64,000 nt of DNA, taken from the NCBI GenBank assembly GCA_038134285.1, contig JAYPUW010000009.1, positions 17,370 through 81,369 of the forward strand. The letters run 5' to 3'. The stretch is from UBA3478 sp038134285. Lineage in GTDB: Bacteria; Bacteroidota; Bacteroidia; Flavobacteriales; Flavobacteriaceae. Positions 34,594 to 43,324 of the stretch are shown here, in pieces. Positions within the stretch are counted from its first letter, which is position 1. Each line of letters starts with the position of its first letter. Both the position numbers and the translations under genes were made by a program. A model generated the notes under the pieces. It was given only the letters and a program-made list of their open reading frames with translations. It did not search any database and was not told where the DNA came from.

Positions 34594-35858
34594 TCTGTGA
34601 TCGCCTGATAAATTAGGTTTCTTAGGGTCGGATGATCATCAATGTCTCCGGCCGGGATGAGTTGGGTAAGATAAACCACCACCAGTTCTTCTTTAGGATC
34701 AACCCAGTAAGTTGAATGATAAGCTCCACCCCATCCGAACTCCCATTCAGAACCTAGAGTTCCACGAGCTCCAACATCAAAACAGACTGAGAATCCTAAT
34801 CCGAATCCGGTGCCACCCGGCCAACCGTAAAGCTCGTTTGGGATGTGAACCGAAGTCATAAGCTCAACTGTTTTTCGTGAAACGAGACGTTTGCCCTTAA
34901 AGACTCCCTTATCGAGAAATAGCTGTAAGAAATTGGCATAATTCTGCGCAGTACTGGTGAGTCCGGCCCCTCCTGAAAAGCTCATCCGAGGTCCTTTGGT
35001 ATAGGCACCTTGGCTCTCCATGGTGCCTTCATCTGGAGAGCGTTTGATTCCTTCTGGGTCGTGCTTGTATACCGTAGCTAAGCGTTTCACCTGATCTTTT
35101 TCTAGATAAAATTGAGTGTCATCCATCTCTAGCGGATCGAGTACGCGCGCTCTTAAGAATTGATCTAACGATTGACCAGATACCACCTCAATAAGGGCTC
35201 CTAAGACGTCGGTGCTGTATCCGTACCAAAAAGTGCTTCCAGGATGCCTGTCCATCGGTAGGCTTGCCATGCGCTTCACCGTTTCTAAAATAGGTTCTTC
35301 GCGATGAGCAAAATACCAACCTTGCATGTCGGCAGCTTTCCACTGATCAGCAGCAGGACCGTAACCGTATCCCAACCCTGAGGTATGCGTTAGTAGATCG
35401 CGAATGGTCATCTTGCGCTTTGCCGGAACAACGATATAGCTTCCGTCCTCTTGAACCTCAGCCACCGTAGTTTCGTCAAATTCTTCAATGTATTTTCCAA
35501 GCGGGTCGTTGATCCGCAGCAATCCATCCTCTTGCAGCATCATCACACCCAAACTCACAATGGCCTTAGACTGCGAGGCAATTCTGAAGATGGCATCCTT
35601 TTCCATCGGACGTTTTTTCGCAATATCACTTTGTCCAATCGCCTCGAAATAAACAGGCGTTCCCTTTCTCGCTACATAAATAACCGCACCAGACAGTTGC
35701 TTATTTTCAACATAGGTCTCCCACTTCGAAGTGATTTTTTCAAGGCGCTCTGATGACATTCCAAGTGCCTCAGCGTTCGATACAATGCTTGACTGGGCAT
35801 CCAGCGCTGTGAATTGCAAGAGCATGAATGCTCCTAAAACGAATAATCTTGTTTTCAT
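34590..35858 (-). CDS. Serine hydrolase, beta-lactamase/esterase family (S12-like)
   Basis: A 422-residue exported class C beta-lactamase-fold hydrolase: signal peptide ending LDAQ, the nucleophile motif SxxK as SQSK (Ser95, Lys98) and YGYS as the Tyr motif. It is more likely an esterase or D-aminopeptidase-type enzyme than a resistance beta-lactamase. Its ATG overlaps the sialidase stop by four bases, so it is translated with the sialidase; acting on O-acyl groups of the glycan is possible but not shown. Confidence 0.88.
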   Translation of the reverse strand: MKTRLFVLGAFMLLQFTALDAQSSIVSNAEALGMSSERLEKITSKWETYVENKQLSGAVIYVARKGTPVYFEAIGQSDIAKKRPMEKDAIFRIASQSKAIVSLGVMMLQEDGLLRINDPLGKYIEEFDETTVAEVQEDGSYIVVPAKRKMTIRDLLTHTSGLGYGYGPAADQWKAADMQGWYFAHREEPILETVKRMASLPMDRHPGSTFWYGYSTDVLGALIEVVSGQSLDQFLRARVLDPLEMDDTQFYLEKDQVKRLATVYKHDPEGIKRSPDEGTMESQGAYTKGPRMSFSGGAGLTSTAQNYANFLQLFLDKGVFKGKRLVSRKTVELMTSVHIPNELYGWPGGTGFGLGFSVCFDVGARGTLGSEWEFGWGGAYHSTYWVDPKEELVVVYLTQLIPAGDIDDHPTLRNLIYQAITD

Positions 35859-36991
35859 GGTATAGGTATTAATTTAAACCGAATCTCACTGTAATCCTCT
35901 GCCTCATAGAGAATTGCCAGTTTATCCTTCTCAAGGTACTCTAAATCAGAATAAGCTGCGAAACCTTCTTCGATCAGCTGCTCTACCTGCCAAGAATGCC
36001 CTTCATCTATAGAATTCAAGAGCGTTAGGCGCGCCCGCTTATCAGTAGCGGCAGGCCCCAGATGGTAAAGCTTTTGCTTATCTGCAACATACAAAAGAGA
36101 AGATTGACAGACCGGAGAAGTGAGGTCAATTGACCGTTCTTCAGCGTACCAGCTTGAACCTCCGTCTAAGCTTCTCGCCGAAAATTTGTTCCGCTCTGTA
36201 CTATTTTGAATGCGCACCGTCATAAGAAGTTCTCCTGAAGGGAGTTGTGCGGCCATCACTTCATTGGAACTAGGTGTTTGAAGGTCTTCAGAAACCTTCC
36301 AGCTTACACCATGGTCATCAGAATACAATCCGAAGGCGCGATAGTCTTTGAATTCCTCTTGTGGCGGACCTTTAGAGTGGTTGGCCGGAACAAAGAGACG
36401 ACCGGCATAAGGCCCATAGGTCAATTGTAAGGCATGCCCCGGAGCGTACGCCAAGGTTCGGTGATCTAAATCTTTTACCTGATTATACCTATCGAAATGA
36501 GTTTGATCGGAGATGGACACCGGGTCAGACCAGGTGGAGCCCTGATCGGCGCTCGTAATGAAGAACCCCTGACGTCGACCTAAACCTTCACGTGTTTTTT
36601 GTTCAGAGGCCGTACCCGTATTGTAAAAAAGAAACAGGCGCCCATCAGGAAAGCGGGGATCGAGACGATCTTTCAGCGGTGTGGCATTTCCGGCCTGTAA
36701 ATCTCCATTATTGACCACTACTTCAATCGGTCCCCAATGGTGACCTCCGTCGGTGCTTCGCCTCATCACGATATCTACATCACCAAAATCGGCACAATTG
36801 TCTTTTCTACCCTCGGCAAAGGCCACAACCACTTTTAAGTCAAGCGCAACTAGAGCCGGGATGCGAAAACATTGATATCCCTGATCCCCAGAACGAAAAA
36901 GAATCTCAGACTGGGCTTTCATAGAGAAAAAGGTCCCCGTGAGCATCACCAATAGGGTTAAATAATTAAGAAGAGAGCGCTCAAGTTGCAT
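35855..36991 (-). CDS. Exo-alpha-sialidase (GH33)
   Basis: A 378-residue secreted sialidase: signal peptide (about 1-27), FRIPALV with the arginine of the triad, then GDVDIVMRRS with the catalytic Asp region, and SNEVMAAQL with the Glu. Five Asp-box blades are recognisable (STDGGHHW, SADQGSTW, SDDHGVSW, SLDGGSSW, SIDEGHSW), as expected for the six-bladed propeller. It releases terminal sialic (or Kdn-like) sugars. No sialic acid catabolic gene is visible in the window. It is the first gene of a two-gene unit. Confidence 0.92.
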   Translation of the reverse strand: MQLERSLLNYLTLLVMLTGTFFSMKAQSEILFRSGDQGYQCFRIPALVALDLKVVVAFAEGRKDNCADFGDVDIVMRRSTDGGHHWGPIEVVVNNGDLQAGNATPLKDRLDPRFPDGRLFLFYNTGTASEQKTREGLGRRQGFFITSADQGSTWSDPVSISDQTHFDRYNQVKDLDHRTLAYAPGHALQLTYGPYAGRLFVPANHSKGPPQEEFKDYRAFGLYSDDHGVSWKVSEDLQTPSSNEVMAAQLPSGELLMTVRIQNSTERNKFSARSLDGGSSWYAEERSIDLTSPVCQSSLLYVADKQKLYHLGPAATDKRARLTLLNSIDEGHSWQVEQLIEEGFAAYSDLEYLEKDKLAILYEAEDYSEIRFKLIPIP

Positions 36992-37088
36992 TCTTTTAAA
37001 GTACTGTATTCGTATTCAGCGTCAAAATATAGGTGAGGCTCGCACGCATTCTGATCCAATTTTTAGTATTTTTTGAGAAATAAACAAA

Positions 37089-38420
37089 ATGGCCTCAACC
37101 CTCATTGCCTCTGTAAGCACCAAAGACATTCGGTTTCCGACCAGCCTAAATCTTGATGGATCTGACGCCATGAACAAAGACCCTGACTACTCAGCGGCTT
37201 ACGTCATATTACACACGAATCATCCGTCACAACTTGAAGGGCACGGTCTCACCTTTACCATAGGGCGCGGAAACGAACTGTGTGTAGCCACCATAGAAGC
37301 CCTGGCTCCGTTAATCGTAGGCAAACCGCTAGAGACATTTACCCAAAACATGGGTGCTTTTTATAAAATGATTACTTCTGACAGTCAGCTGCGCTGGCTG
37401 GGTCCAGAAAAAGGGGTCATTCATCTGGCTACAGGCGCATTGGTCAATGCGGTGTGGGACCTATACGCTAAGGTTGAAGGCAAGCCTCTTTGGCAGCTCT
37501 TAGCAGAAATGAGGCCTGAGGAATTGATCTCATGTATCGACTTCACTTATATCACTGACGCCATCACCCCTGATGAGGGTCTCGAAATCCTCAAGAAACT
37601 CGAGCCTTCAAAACATGAACGAATCGCTTACCTAAAAGAACACGGATACCCCGCCTACACCACCTCAGCAGGATGGCTGGGCTATTCAGACGATAAAATC
37701 AGAAGACTATGCCAAGAAGCGGTTGCCAGTGGCTTTACCCATATTAAAATTAAAGTCGGAGCCTCGCTTGAAGACGATGTAAGACGAGCTAAAGTGATAC
37801 GCGAAGAAATCGGATACGAACGCTACCTCATGATGGACGCCAACCAAAAATGGGATGTCGACGAGGCCATTGAAAACATGTCTGTGTTAGCACAATTCAA
37901 GCCTTGGTGGATCGAAGAACCCACAAGCCCCGATGACGTATTAGGACACGCCAAAATTGCAAAAGCAGTTGCGCCCATTCATGTTGCGACCGGTGAACAC
38001 TGTCAGAATAGAGTGGTTTTTAAACAACTCATGCAGGCCGGAGCACTGGGCATTTGCCAAATTGATAGTTGCAGGGTGGGCGGAGTGAATGAGATTCTCG
38101 CCATTTTAATTATGGCTGCGAAATTTAACATCCCAGTGTGTCCGCACGCTGGTGGAGTTGGGCTTTGCGAGTATGTGCAGCACTTATCGATTCTTGATTA
38201 TATCTCAATCAGCGGAAGTCTCGAAGACCGCATCATCGAATACGTAGACCATTTGCATGAGCATTTTGAAGATCCGGTGGTCATCAAAAATGGTGCCTAT
38301 ATGCCCCCTACCGCTCCAGGTTATAGCATTACCATGAAACCAGAGTCTATCGCCGAACACCTCTATCCTGATGGCCCCGTATGGAGCGCATTAAGGACCC
38401 AAAAACCTCCAAGCGCATGA
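37089..38420 (+). CDS. L-fuconate dehydratase
   Basis: A 443-residue enolase-superfamily acid-sugar dehydratase of the L-fuconate dehydratase family. It opens with STKDIRFPTSLNLDGSDAMN, a family feature. Metal and catalytic motifs are FTHIKIKVGAS (Lys), MDANQKWD, WIEEPTSPDD, GEHCQN and CPHAGGVGL. It converts L-fuconate to 2-keto-3-deoxy-L-fuconate in the cytosol. It is the first of ten tightly packed same-strand genes for fucose use and overlaps the next gene by four bases. Confidence 0.95.
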   Translation: MASTLIASVSTKDIRFPTSLNLDGSDAMNKDPDYSAAYVILHTNHPSQLEGHGLTFTIGRGNELCVATIEALAPLIVGKPLETFTQNMGAFYKMITSDSQLRWLGPEKGVIHLATGALVNAVWDLYAKVEGKPLWQLLAEMRPEELISCIDFTYITDAITPDEGLEILKKLEPSKHERIAYLKEHGYPAYTTSAGWLGYSDDKIRRLCQEAVASGFTHIKIKVGASLEDDVRRAKVIREEIGYERYLMMDANQKWDVDEAIENMSVLAQFKPWWIEEPTSPDDVLGHAKIAKAVAPIHVATGEHCQNRVVFKQLMQAGALGICQIDSCRVGGVNEILAILIMAAKFNIPVCPHAGGVGLCEYVQHLSILDYISISGSLEDRIIEYVDHLHEHFEDPVVIKNGAYMPPTAPGYSITMKPESIAEHLYPDGPVWSALRTQKPPSA

Positions 38421-39187
38421 GTACGAACCTCTCTAAAACCATTATAGTAACCGGAGCAGCCAGCGGCATTGGAAAAGCCATAGCCACTACCCTAGCCGCT
38501 AAGGCGTATCGCGTTATTTTATTCGATCTAAACGAGGAGGCGCTATCGGAATGTGCAGCAGAGCTGCATCACACTAACAAAGAAGTATATACCGAAGTCG
38601 TAGACATTAGCAGTCAAGATCAGGTTACCGCTTGCATCAATCGCGTCGCCGAAACCCATGGACTTTACGGAATCATCAACAATGCGGGAATCGCTCATGT
38701 GGGCAATGTAGAGCAGACTAGCGAGGCAGACCTTGACCGCTTGTATGCGGTCAATGTGAAAGGGGTTTACAACGGTATCAAGGCCATCGTTCCTCATCTC
38801 AAATCTCAGGGAGGGGTAATTGTAAATATCGCTTCGATTGCGGCTACCACCGGAATCTCAGATCGCTTTGCTTATTCGATGACCAAAGGTGCAGTGCTGG
38901 CTATGACCTATTCGGTGGCTAAAGATTATGTGGCACACAACATCCGCTGCAATAGCGTTTCACCAGCGCGCATCCACACTCCTTTTGTAGACGGATTCAT
39001 TGCCAAGAATTATCCGGGTCAAGAAAAAGAAATGTTTGAACGGCTATCCAAAACACAACCCATCGGGCGGATGGGCACCCCTCAAGAGGTCGCATACCTC
39101 GTTGCCTTTTTGTGCTCATCAGAGGCTGAATTCATCACCGGAACCGACTATCCGATTGATGGAGGCTTTTTAAAACTAAACTCATAA
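38417..39187 (+). CDS. SDR, probable 2-keto-3-deoxy-L-fuconate dehydrogenase
   Basis: A 256-residue short-chain dehydrogenase: nucleotide motif TGAASGIGKAI, NNAGIA, and the catalytic YSMTK. The ATG at 38417 overlaps the upstream TGA. In the non-phosphorylated fucose route the enzyme oxidises 2-keto-3-deoxy-L-fuconate at C4 to the 2,4-diketo acid with NAD+. The assignment rests on the family and on its position between the dehydratase and the FAH-family hydrolase. Confidence 0.88.
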   Translation: MSTNLSKTIIVTGAASGIGKAIATTLAAKAYRVILFDLNEEALSECAAELHHTNKEVYTEVVDISSQDQVTACINRVAETHGLYGIINNAGIAHVGNVEQTSEADLDRLYAVNVKGVYNGIKAIVPHLKSQGGVIVNIASIAATTGISDRFAYSMTKGAVLAMTYSVAKDYVAHNIRCNSVSPARIHTPFVDGFIAKNYPGQEKEMFERLSKTQPIGRMGTPQEVAYLVAFLCSSEAEFITGTDYPIDGGFLKLNS

Positions 39188-39189
39188 TT

Positions 39190-40035
39190 ATGAAACTCAT
39201 ACGATTCGGGGCACCCGAAAACGAAAAACCAGGAATCGAAGATATTGACGGCACACGTTATGACCTTTCAAGCTTTTGCAACGACTTTGACGAAGCGTTT
39301 TTTGCTACTCAAGAAACGGATCGCCTTGCGAAATGGTTTGAAGAGAACAAAGCCAAACTCTCTAAGGTCAATCCCGAGGTGCGACTCGGGTCTCCTGTTG
39401 CCAGACCCTCTAAACTCATTTGCGTGGGCCTAAACTATGCCAAGCACGCCAAAGAGAGCGGAATGCAGGCCCCCGAAGAACCGGTGCTGTTTTTCAAATC
39501 AACTACTGCTATCACTGGTCCTTTTGATCCCGTGATCATCCCACGCGGTTCAACCAAAACCGATTGGGAGGTAGAGCTTGCTATAGTGATTGGCAAGAAA
39601 GCCTCGTATGTAAGTAAAGACCAGGCTATGGATTATGTGGCCGGGTACCTGCTACACAACGATGTATCTGAACGCGAATACCAACTCGAACGCGGAGGCC
39701 AGTGGGTGAAAGGTAAAAGCTGCGACAGCTTCGCTCCTTTAGGGCCCTATTTAGTGACTAAAGACGAAATCGACGACGTTCACAATCTTCACTTATGGTT
39801 AAAGGTGAATGGAGAATCAATGCAATCGAGTAGCACCTCAGACCTCATCTTCAACGTCCCTACCTTGGTGAGTTACATCAGTGAATTCATGACCTTACTG
39901 CCAGGCGATATCATTTCAACAGGAACCCCTGAAGGAGTCGGATTAGGATTTGATCCGCCTCGCTACCTTAAAAAAGGAGACGTCATTGAATTAGGAATCG
40001 ACCACTTAGGAACGGCTCGACAAGAAGTACATTAA
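39190..40035 (+). CDS. FAH-family hydrolase, probable 2,4-diketo-3-deoxy-L-fuconate hydrolase
   Basis: A 281-residue fumarylacetoacetate-hydrolase-fold enzyme: KLICVGLNYAKHAKE, DWEVELAIVIG with the metal-binding Glu, HNDVSERE, and STGTPEGVGLG. Related members cleave beta-diketo acids. In this locus it would split 2,4-diketo-3-deoxy-L-fuconate into pyruvate and L-lactate. It starts two bases after the SDR gene stop. Confidence 0.9.
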   Translation: MKLIRFGAPENEKPGIEDIDGTRYDLSSFCNDFDEAFFATQETDRLAKWFEENKAKLSKVNPEVRLGSPVARPSKLICVGLNYAKHAKESGMQAPEEPVLFFKSTTAITGPFDPVIIPRGSTKTDWEVELAIVIGKKASYVSKDQAMDYVAGYLLHNDVSEREYQLERGGQWVKGKSCDSFAPLGPYLVTKDEIDDVHNLHLWLKVNGESMQSSSTSDLIFNVPTLVSYISEFMTLLPGDIISTGTPEGVGLGFDPPRYLKKGDVIELGIDHLGTARQEVH

Positions 40036-40039
40036 TCTT

Positions 40040-40867
40040 ATGATCATCGACTGTCATCAACATTTTTGGAGTTACAACCCTATTCGTGACAGCTGGATAG
40101 ATAATAGCATGAGCGCGCTAAAGGCCGATTTTTTGCCTCAAGATCTCGAACCAATCCTTTTAGCAAACGGTATCGATCAGTGTATTGCGGTGCAAGCCGA
40201 TCCTTCTGAAAATGAAACCCGCTTTCTTCTTAAGCTAGCCGATCAGCACAATTTTATCGCTGGAGTGGTTGGATGGGTCGATCTATGCGGACCTGATGTA
40301 GTTGATAGACTAGCTTATCACGTAAAACACCCCAAACTCAAAGGTATTCGTCATATCGTGCAAGCCGAGACCGATCCCGCCTTTATGCAGCGCTCTGATT
40401 TTCAAAATGGCATTGCTCATTTGGCTCAACATGAGCTCGTTTATGACATTTTAATTCGAGAGTCGCAATTGGATTCAGCCATTAAATTGGTTGAGGCATT
40501 TCCTGAACAGATCTTTGTTTTGGATCATCTCGCCAAACCTCAGATTCATGAAGGAATCCAAGACCGATGGAGTTCAGGGATAACCGCCCTGGGCAATTTC
40601 CCAAACGTTTATGCAAAACTATCGGGTTTAGTTACAGAAAATCTTAACAGGTCTATTGATCCCATCGCCTATGAACCCTTTATCGAACTGGCTTACCGCT
40701 CCTTCGGTCCCGAGCGTTTATTATATGGTTCAGACTGGCCTGTATGTACCTTAAATGCCAGTTATACCGAGGTGAAAGCGATCGCCGCCTACTTCATCAA
40801 TCAATTAGACCCTAGCGAACAAGAACTCATCTATTATCAGAACGCCAAACGGTGTTACCAACTCTAA
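40040..40867 (+). CDS. Amidohydrolase, probable L-fuconolactonase
   Basis: A 275-residue amidohydrolase-superfamily protein of the COG3618 type: N-terminal IDCHQHFWSY, middle KLKGIRHIVQAE, and YGSDWPVC near the C-terminus. Members hydrolyse sugar lactones. In this gene order it opens L-fucono-lactone made by the fucose dehydrogenase. No other lactonase is present in the locus. Only four bases separate it from the FAH gene. Confidence 0.9.
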   Translation: MIIDCHQHFWSYNPIRDSWIDNSMSALKADFLPQDLEPILLANGIDQCIAVQADPSENETRFLLKLADQHNFIAGVVGWVDLCGPDVVDRLAYHVKHPKLKGIRHIVQAETDPAFMQRSDFQNGIAHLAQHELVYDILIRESQLDSAIKLVEAFPEQIFVLDHLAKPQIHEGIQDRWSSGITALGNFPNVYAKLSGLVTENLNRSIDPIAYEPFIELAYRSFGPERLLYGSDWPVCTLNASYTEVKAIAAYFINQLDPSEQELIYYQNAKRCYQL

Positions 40868-40878
40868 ACAACAACCCA

Positions 40879-41658
40879 ATGAACCTAGGATTAACCAATA
40901 AGCGCATTTTAATCAGTGGAGGAGCCAAAGGTATAGGCCGAGCCATCGTCGATGTAGTTGCCGATGAAGGAGGTATCCCCCTTATTCTAGATCGTGATCA
41001 AGAACATATTGAACAGACGATTGCCACTCTTAAATCTAAAGGACAACAGTGCTATGGAGCGCAAGTTGAACTTTCCGATCATTTGGCCTGTCAGAAAGCA
41101 TTTGATGTCCTAATAGAAAAGGCCGGTGGAATAGATGCCTTGGTCAATAATGCCGGAGTCAACGACAACATCAGTCTGACACATGGCACACATGAGCAGT
41201 TTCTAGCCTCAATCCATAAAAACCTGGTTCATTACTACACCCTAGCCCAGTTAGCTCTCCCACATCTTAAAGCTGCTAAAGGAACCATTGTAAACATCAG
41301 CTCAAAGGTTTCAGTGACGGGCCAAGGGAGCACCTCTGCCTATGCAGCAGCAAACGGAGGACGCAATGCGCTAACCCGCGAATGGGCCGTAGAATTATTG
41401 CCTCACGGCATTCGCGTCAATGCCGTCATTGTGGCCGAATGCATGACTCCGCTGTATGAGAATTGGATTCAGAGCTTTGATGATCCTAAGGCACGACTGC
41501 AAGAAATCGTATCCAAAATCCCTTTAGAACATCGGATGACCAAACCTGCTGAGATTGCTCAAACGGTTGCCTTTTTGCTCTCAGAAAAGTCGAGCCACAC
41601 TACTGGACAGATGATTTTTGTTGACGGCGGATACACCCACCTCGATCGCGCACTCTAA
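40879..41658 (+). CDS. SDR, probable L-fucose dehydrogenase with YxxxN active site
   Basis: A 259-residue short-chain dehydrogenase with GGAKGIGRAI (nucleotide site), NNAGVN and SSKVSVTGQG. The usual catalytic YxxxK is Tyr155-Ala-Ala-Ala-Asn159 (YAAANGG), so the lysine is replaced. The following ALTREWAVELLPHGIRVNAV resembles L-fucose dehydrogenases, and the locus needs one. ATG at 40879 was chosen, since upstream codons belong to the preceding gene. It would oxidise L-fucose to its lactone with NAD(P)+; activity with Asn at this site is the open point. Confidence 0.78.
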   Translation: MNLGLTNKRILISGGAKGIGRAIVDVVADEGGIPLILDRDQEHIEQTIATLKSKGQQCYGAQVELSDHLACQKAFDVLIEKAGGIDALVNNAGVNDNISLTHGTHEQFLASIHKNLVHYYTLAQLALPHLKAAKGTIVNISSKVSVTGQGSTSAYAAANGGRNALTREWAVELLPHGIRVNAVIVAECMTPLYENWIQSFDDPKARLQEIVSKIPLEHRMTKPAEIAQTVAFLLSEKSSHTTGQMIFVDGGYTHLDRAL

Positions 41659-41668
41659 ACCTAAGAAC

Positions 41669-42988
41669 ATGGTAAAAACACCACTCATCACCCGTGACAT
41701 TTTACTGCCCTTCGTGCTAGTAACCTCGCTCTTTGCGTTATGGGGACTGGCCAACGACATTACCAACCCGATGGTATCAGCATTTAAAAAGGTCTTAGAG
41801 CTGAGCAACACTCAAGCCTCTTGGGTGCAGGCTGCCTTCTACGGAGGCTATTTCACCATGAGTCTCCCGGCAGCCTATGTCTTGCAGCGCTACACCTATA
41901 AAACGGGTATTTTAATAGGTCTCGGACTTTACGCTGCTGGGGCCTTGTTGTTTTATCCGGCTGCTGCCATGGAGAGCTATATTTTCTTTCTAACGGGCCT
42001 TTATGTGCTCACCTTTGGGCTTGCCTTTTTAGAAACCACCGCGAATCCGCTCATTCTTTCTTTGGGCCCCGCAGAAACAGCCACTCAGCGGCTTAATTTT
42101 TCACAGGCCTTTAATCCGGTCGGTGCCCTCACTGGTCTTTTTATTGCTCAGACCTTCATTTTAAAGTCGCTGCAATCCGACGACCTTGATACCTCTGGCA
42201 ACAGCATTTACGAGACTCTTGAACCATCTGCCAAAGCTGCCGTGCGATCAGCAGATTTAGAAGCCATCCGCAACCCTTATGTAATTATCGGTTTAGTAAT
42301 CCTAGTCATTCTCATTGCGATGGCCAAAACCAAAATTCCTGAACAGCAACAGACTTCTAACGAGCCTACCCGAATGGGCGCTTCACTTCGGCGATTACTT
42401 AAGAAAGAACAGTGCTATGGCGGATTCATTGCACAACTCTTCTATGTCGGGGCTCAAATCATGTGCTGGACCTACATCTATCAATACGCAGAACTCCTTA
42501 ATATTTCAAATGCAGCGGCAGTGAATTATGCCTATGCCGCCCTTGTATTATTCATGCTGGGCCGTTTCTTGTTTACCTCTCTTATGCGTCGTATCAATGC
42601 GAGACGACTATTACTTGTGCTCTCTTTCGCAGCAGCGACCTTTACGCTGGGCACTATATTCTTACCAGGAATGCTCGGTTTGTATGCCCTCGTATTGGTT
42701 TCATTTTGCATGTCGATTATGTTTCCTACCATTTACGGTATCACGTTGAATCAGTTAGGCGAAGATGCCAAAACCGCCTCTGCCTTATTAGTGATGGCAA
42801 TAGTCGGAGGCGCCCTTATGCCGGTACTTCAGGGGCTCGTGCTCGACCTCGGAGGGCCTGGCTACGACGACACCCTTATTCTCGGAGTCTCTGAGGTGCA
42901 ATTCTCATTTGTGATCCCCCTACTATGCTTTGCAGTGGTGGGGCTGTACGCCTATCGCAGTGTCAAAAACCCTACATTTAGTTCATGA
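41669..42988 (+). CDS. fucP: L-fucose:H+ symporter, FucP-like MFS permease
   Basis: A 439-residue major-facilitator protein with about twelve helices: SLFALWGLANDITNPMVSAF is the FucP signature, followed by ASWVQAAFYGGYFTMSLPAAYVLQRY. It would import free L-fucose through the inner membrane. The ATG at 41669 fits the family start. The gene stops four bases into the mutarotase gene (ATGA). Confidence 0.94.
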   Translation: MVKTPLITRDILLPFVLVTSLFALWGLANDITNPMVSAFKKVLELSNTQASWVQAAFYGGYFTMSLPAAYVLQRYTYKTGILIGLGLYAAGALLFYPAAAMESYIFFLTGLYVLTFGLAFLETTANPLILSLGPAETATQRLNFSQAFNPVGALTGLFIAQTFILKSLQSDDLDTSGNSIYETLEPSAKAAVRSADLEAIRNPYVIIGLVILVILIAMAKTKIPEQQQTSNEPTRMGASLRRLLKKEQCYGGFIAQLFYVGAQIMCWTYIYQYAELLNISNAAAVNYAYAALVLFMLGRFLFTSLMRRINARRLLLVLSFAAATFTLGTIFLPGMLGLYALVLVSFCMSIMFPTIYGITLNQLGEDAKTASALLVMAIVGGALMPVLQGLVLDLGGPGYDDTLILGVSEVQFSFVIPLLCFAVVGLYAYRSVKNPTFSS

Positions 42989-43314
42989 AGCGCTTTTGCC
43001 TTGTACTTGATTTGAAAGATGATGCTGATGCTATAGCCGCCTATGAAGCGTATCACCGTAACGTTTGGCCTGAGATCATTGAAAGTATAAAGCAAAGCGG
43101 CATTGAACACATGAAGATATACCGCGTATCAAACCGCCTAGTGATGCTCTTAGAAACAACAGACGACTTTTCTTTTGAACGCAAGGCTGCTTTGGATCGT
43201 ACAAATCCCAAGGTCCAAGAGTGGGAAGAACTGATGAATAACTATCAGCAGACACTACCAGGAACAAAACCAGGAGAAAAATGGCAGTTGACAAACGAAA
43301 TCTTTTCACTCTAA
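42985..43314 (+). CDS. L-rhamnose/L-fucose mutarotase family protein
   Basis: A 109-residue protein of the RhaM/YiiL (DUF718) family: KRFCLVLDLKDDADAI, YHRNVWPEIIESI, HMKIYRV, EWEELMNNYQQ. These enzymes interconvert the anomers of 6-deoxy sugars. In a fucose locus its substrate is probably L-fucose. It overlaps fucP by four bases. Confidence 0.9.
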   Translation: MKRFCLVLDLKDDADAIAAYEAYHRNVWPEIIESIKQSGIEHMKIYRVSNRLVMLLETTDDFSFERKAALDRTNPKVQEWEELMNNYQQTLPGTKPGEKWQLTNEIFSL

Positions 43315-43324
43315 TTCTGTAGGC

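Noticed and set aside
34590..35858. Antibiotic-resistance beta-lactamase
   Set aside because: The SxxK hydrolase is coupled to a sialidase and lacks specific features of resistance enzymes; an esterase or peptidase is more likely.
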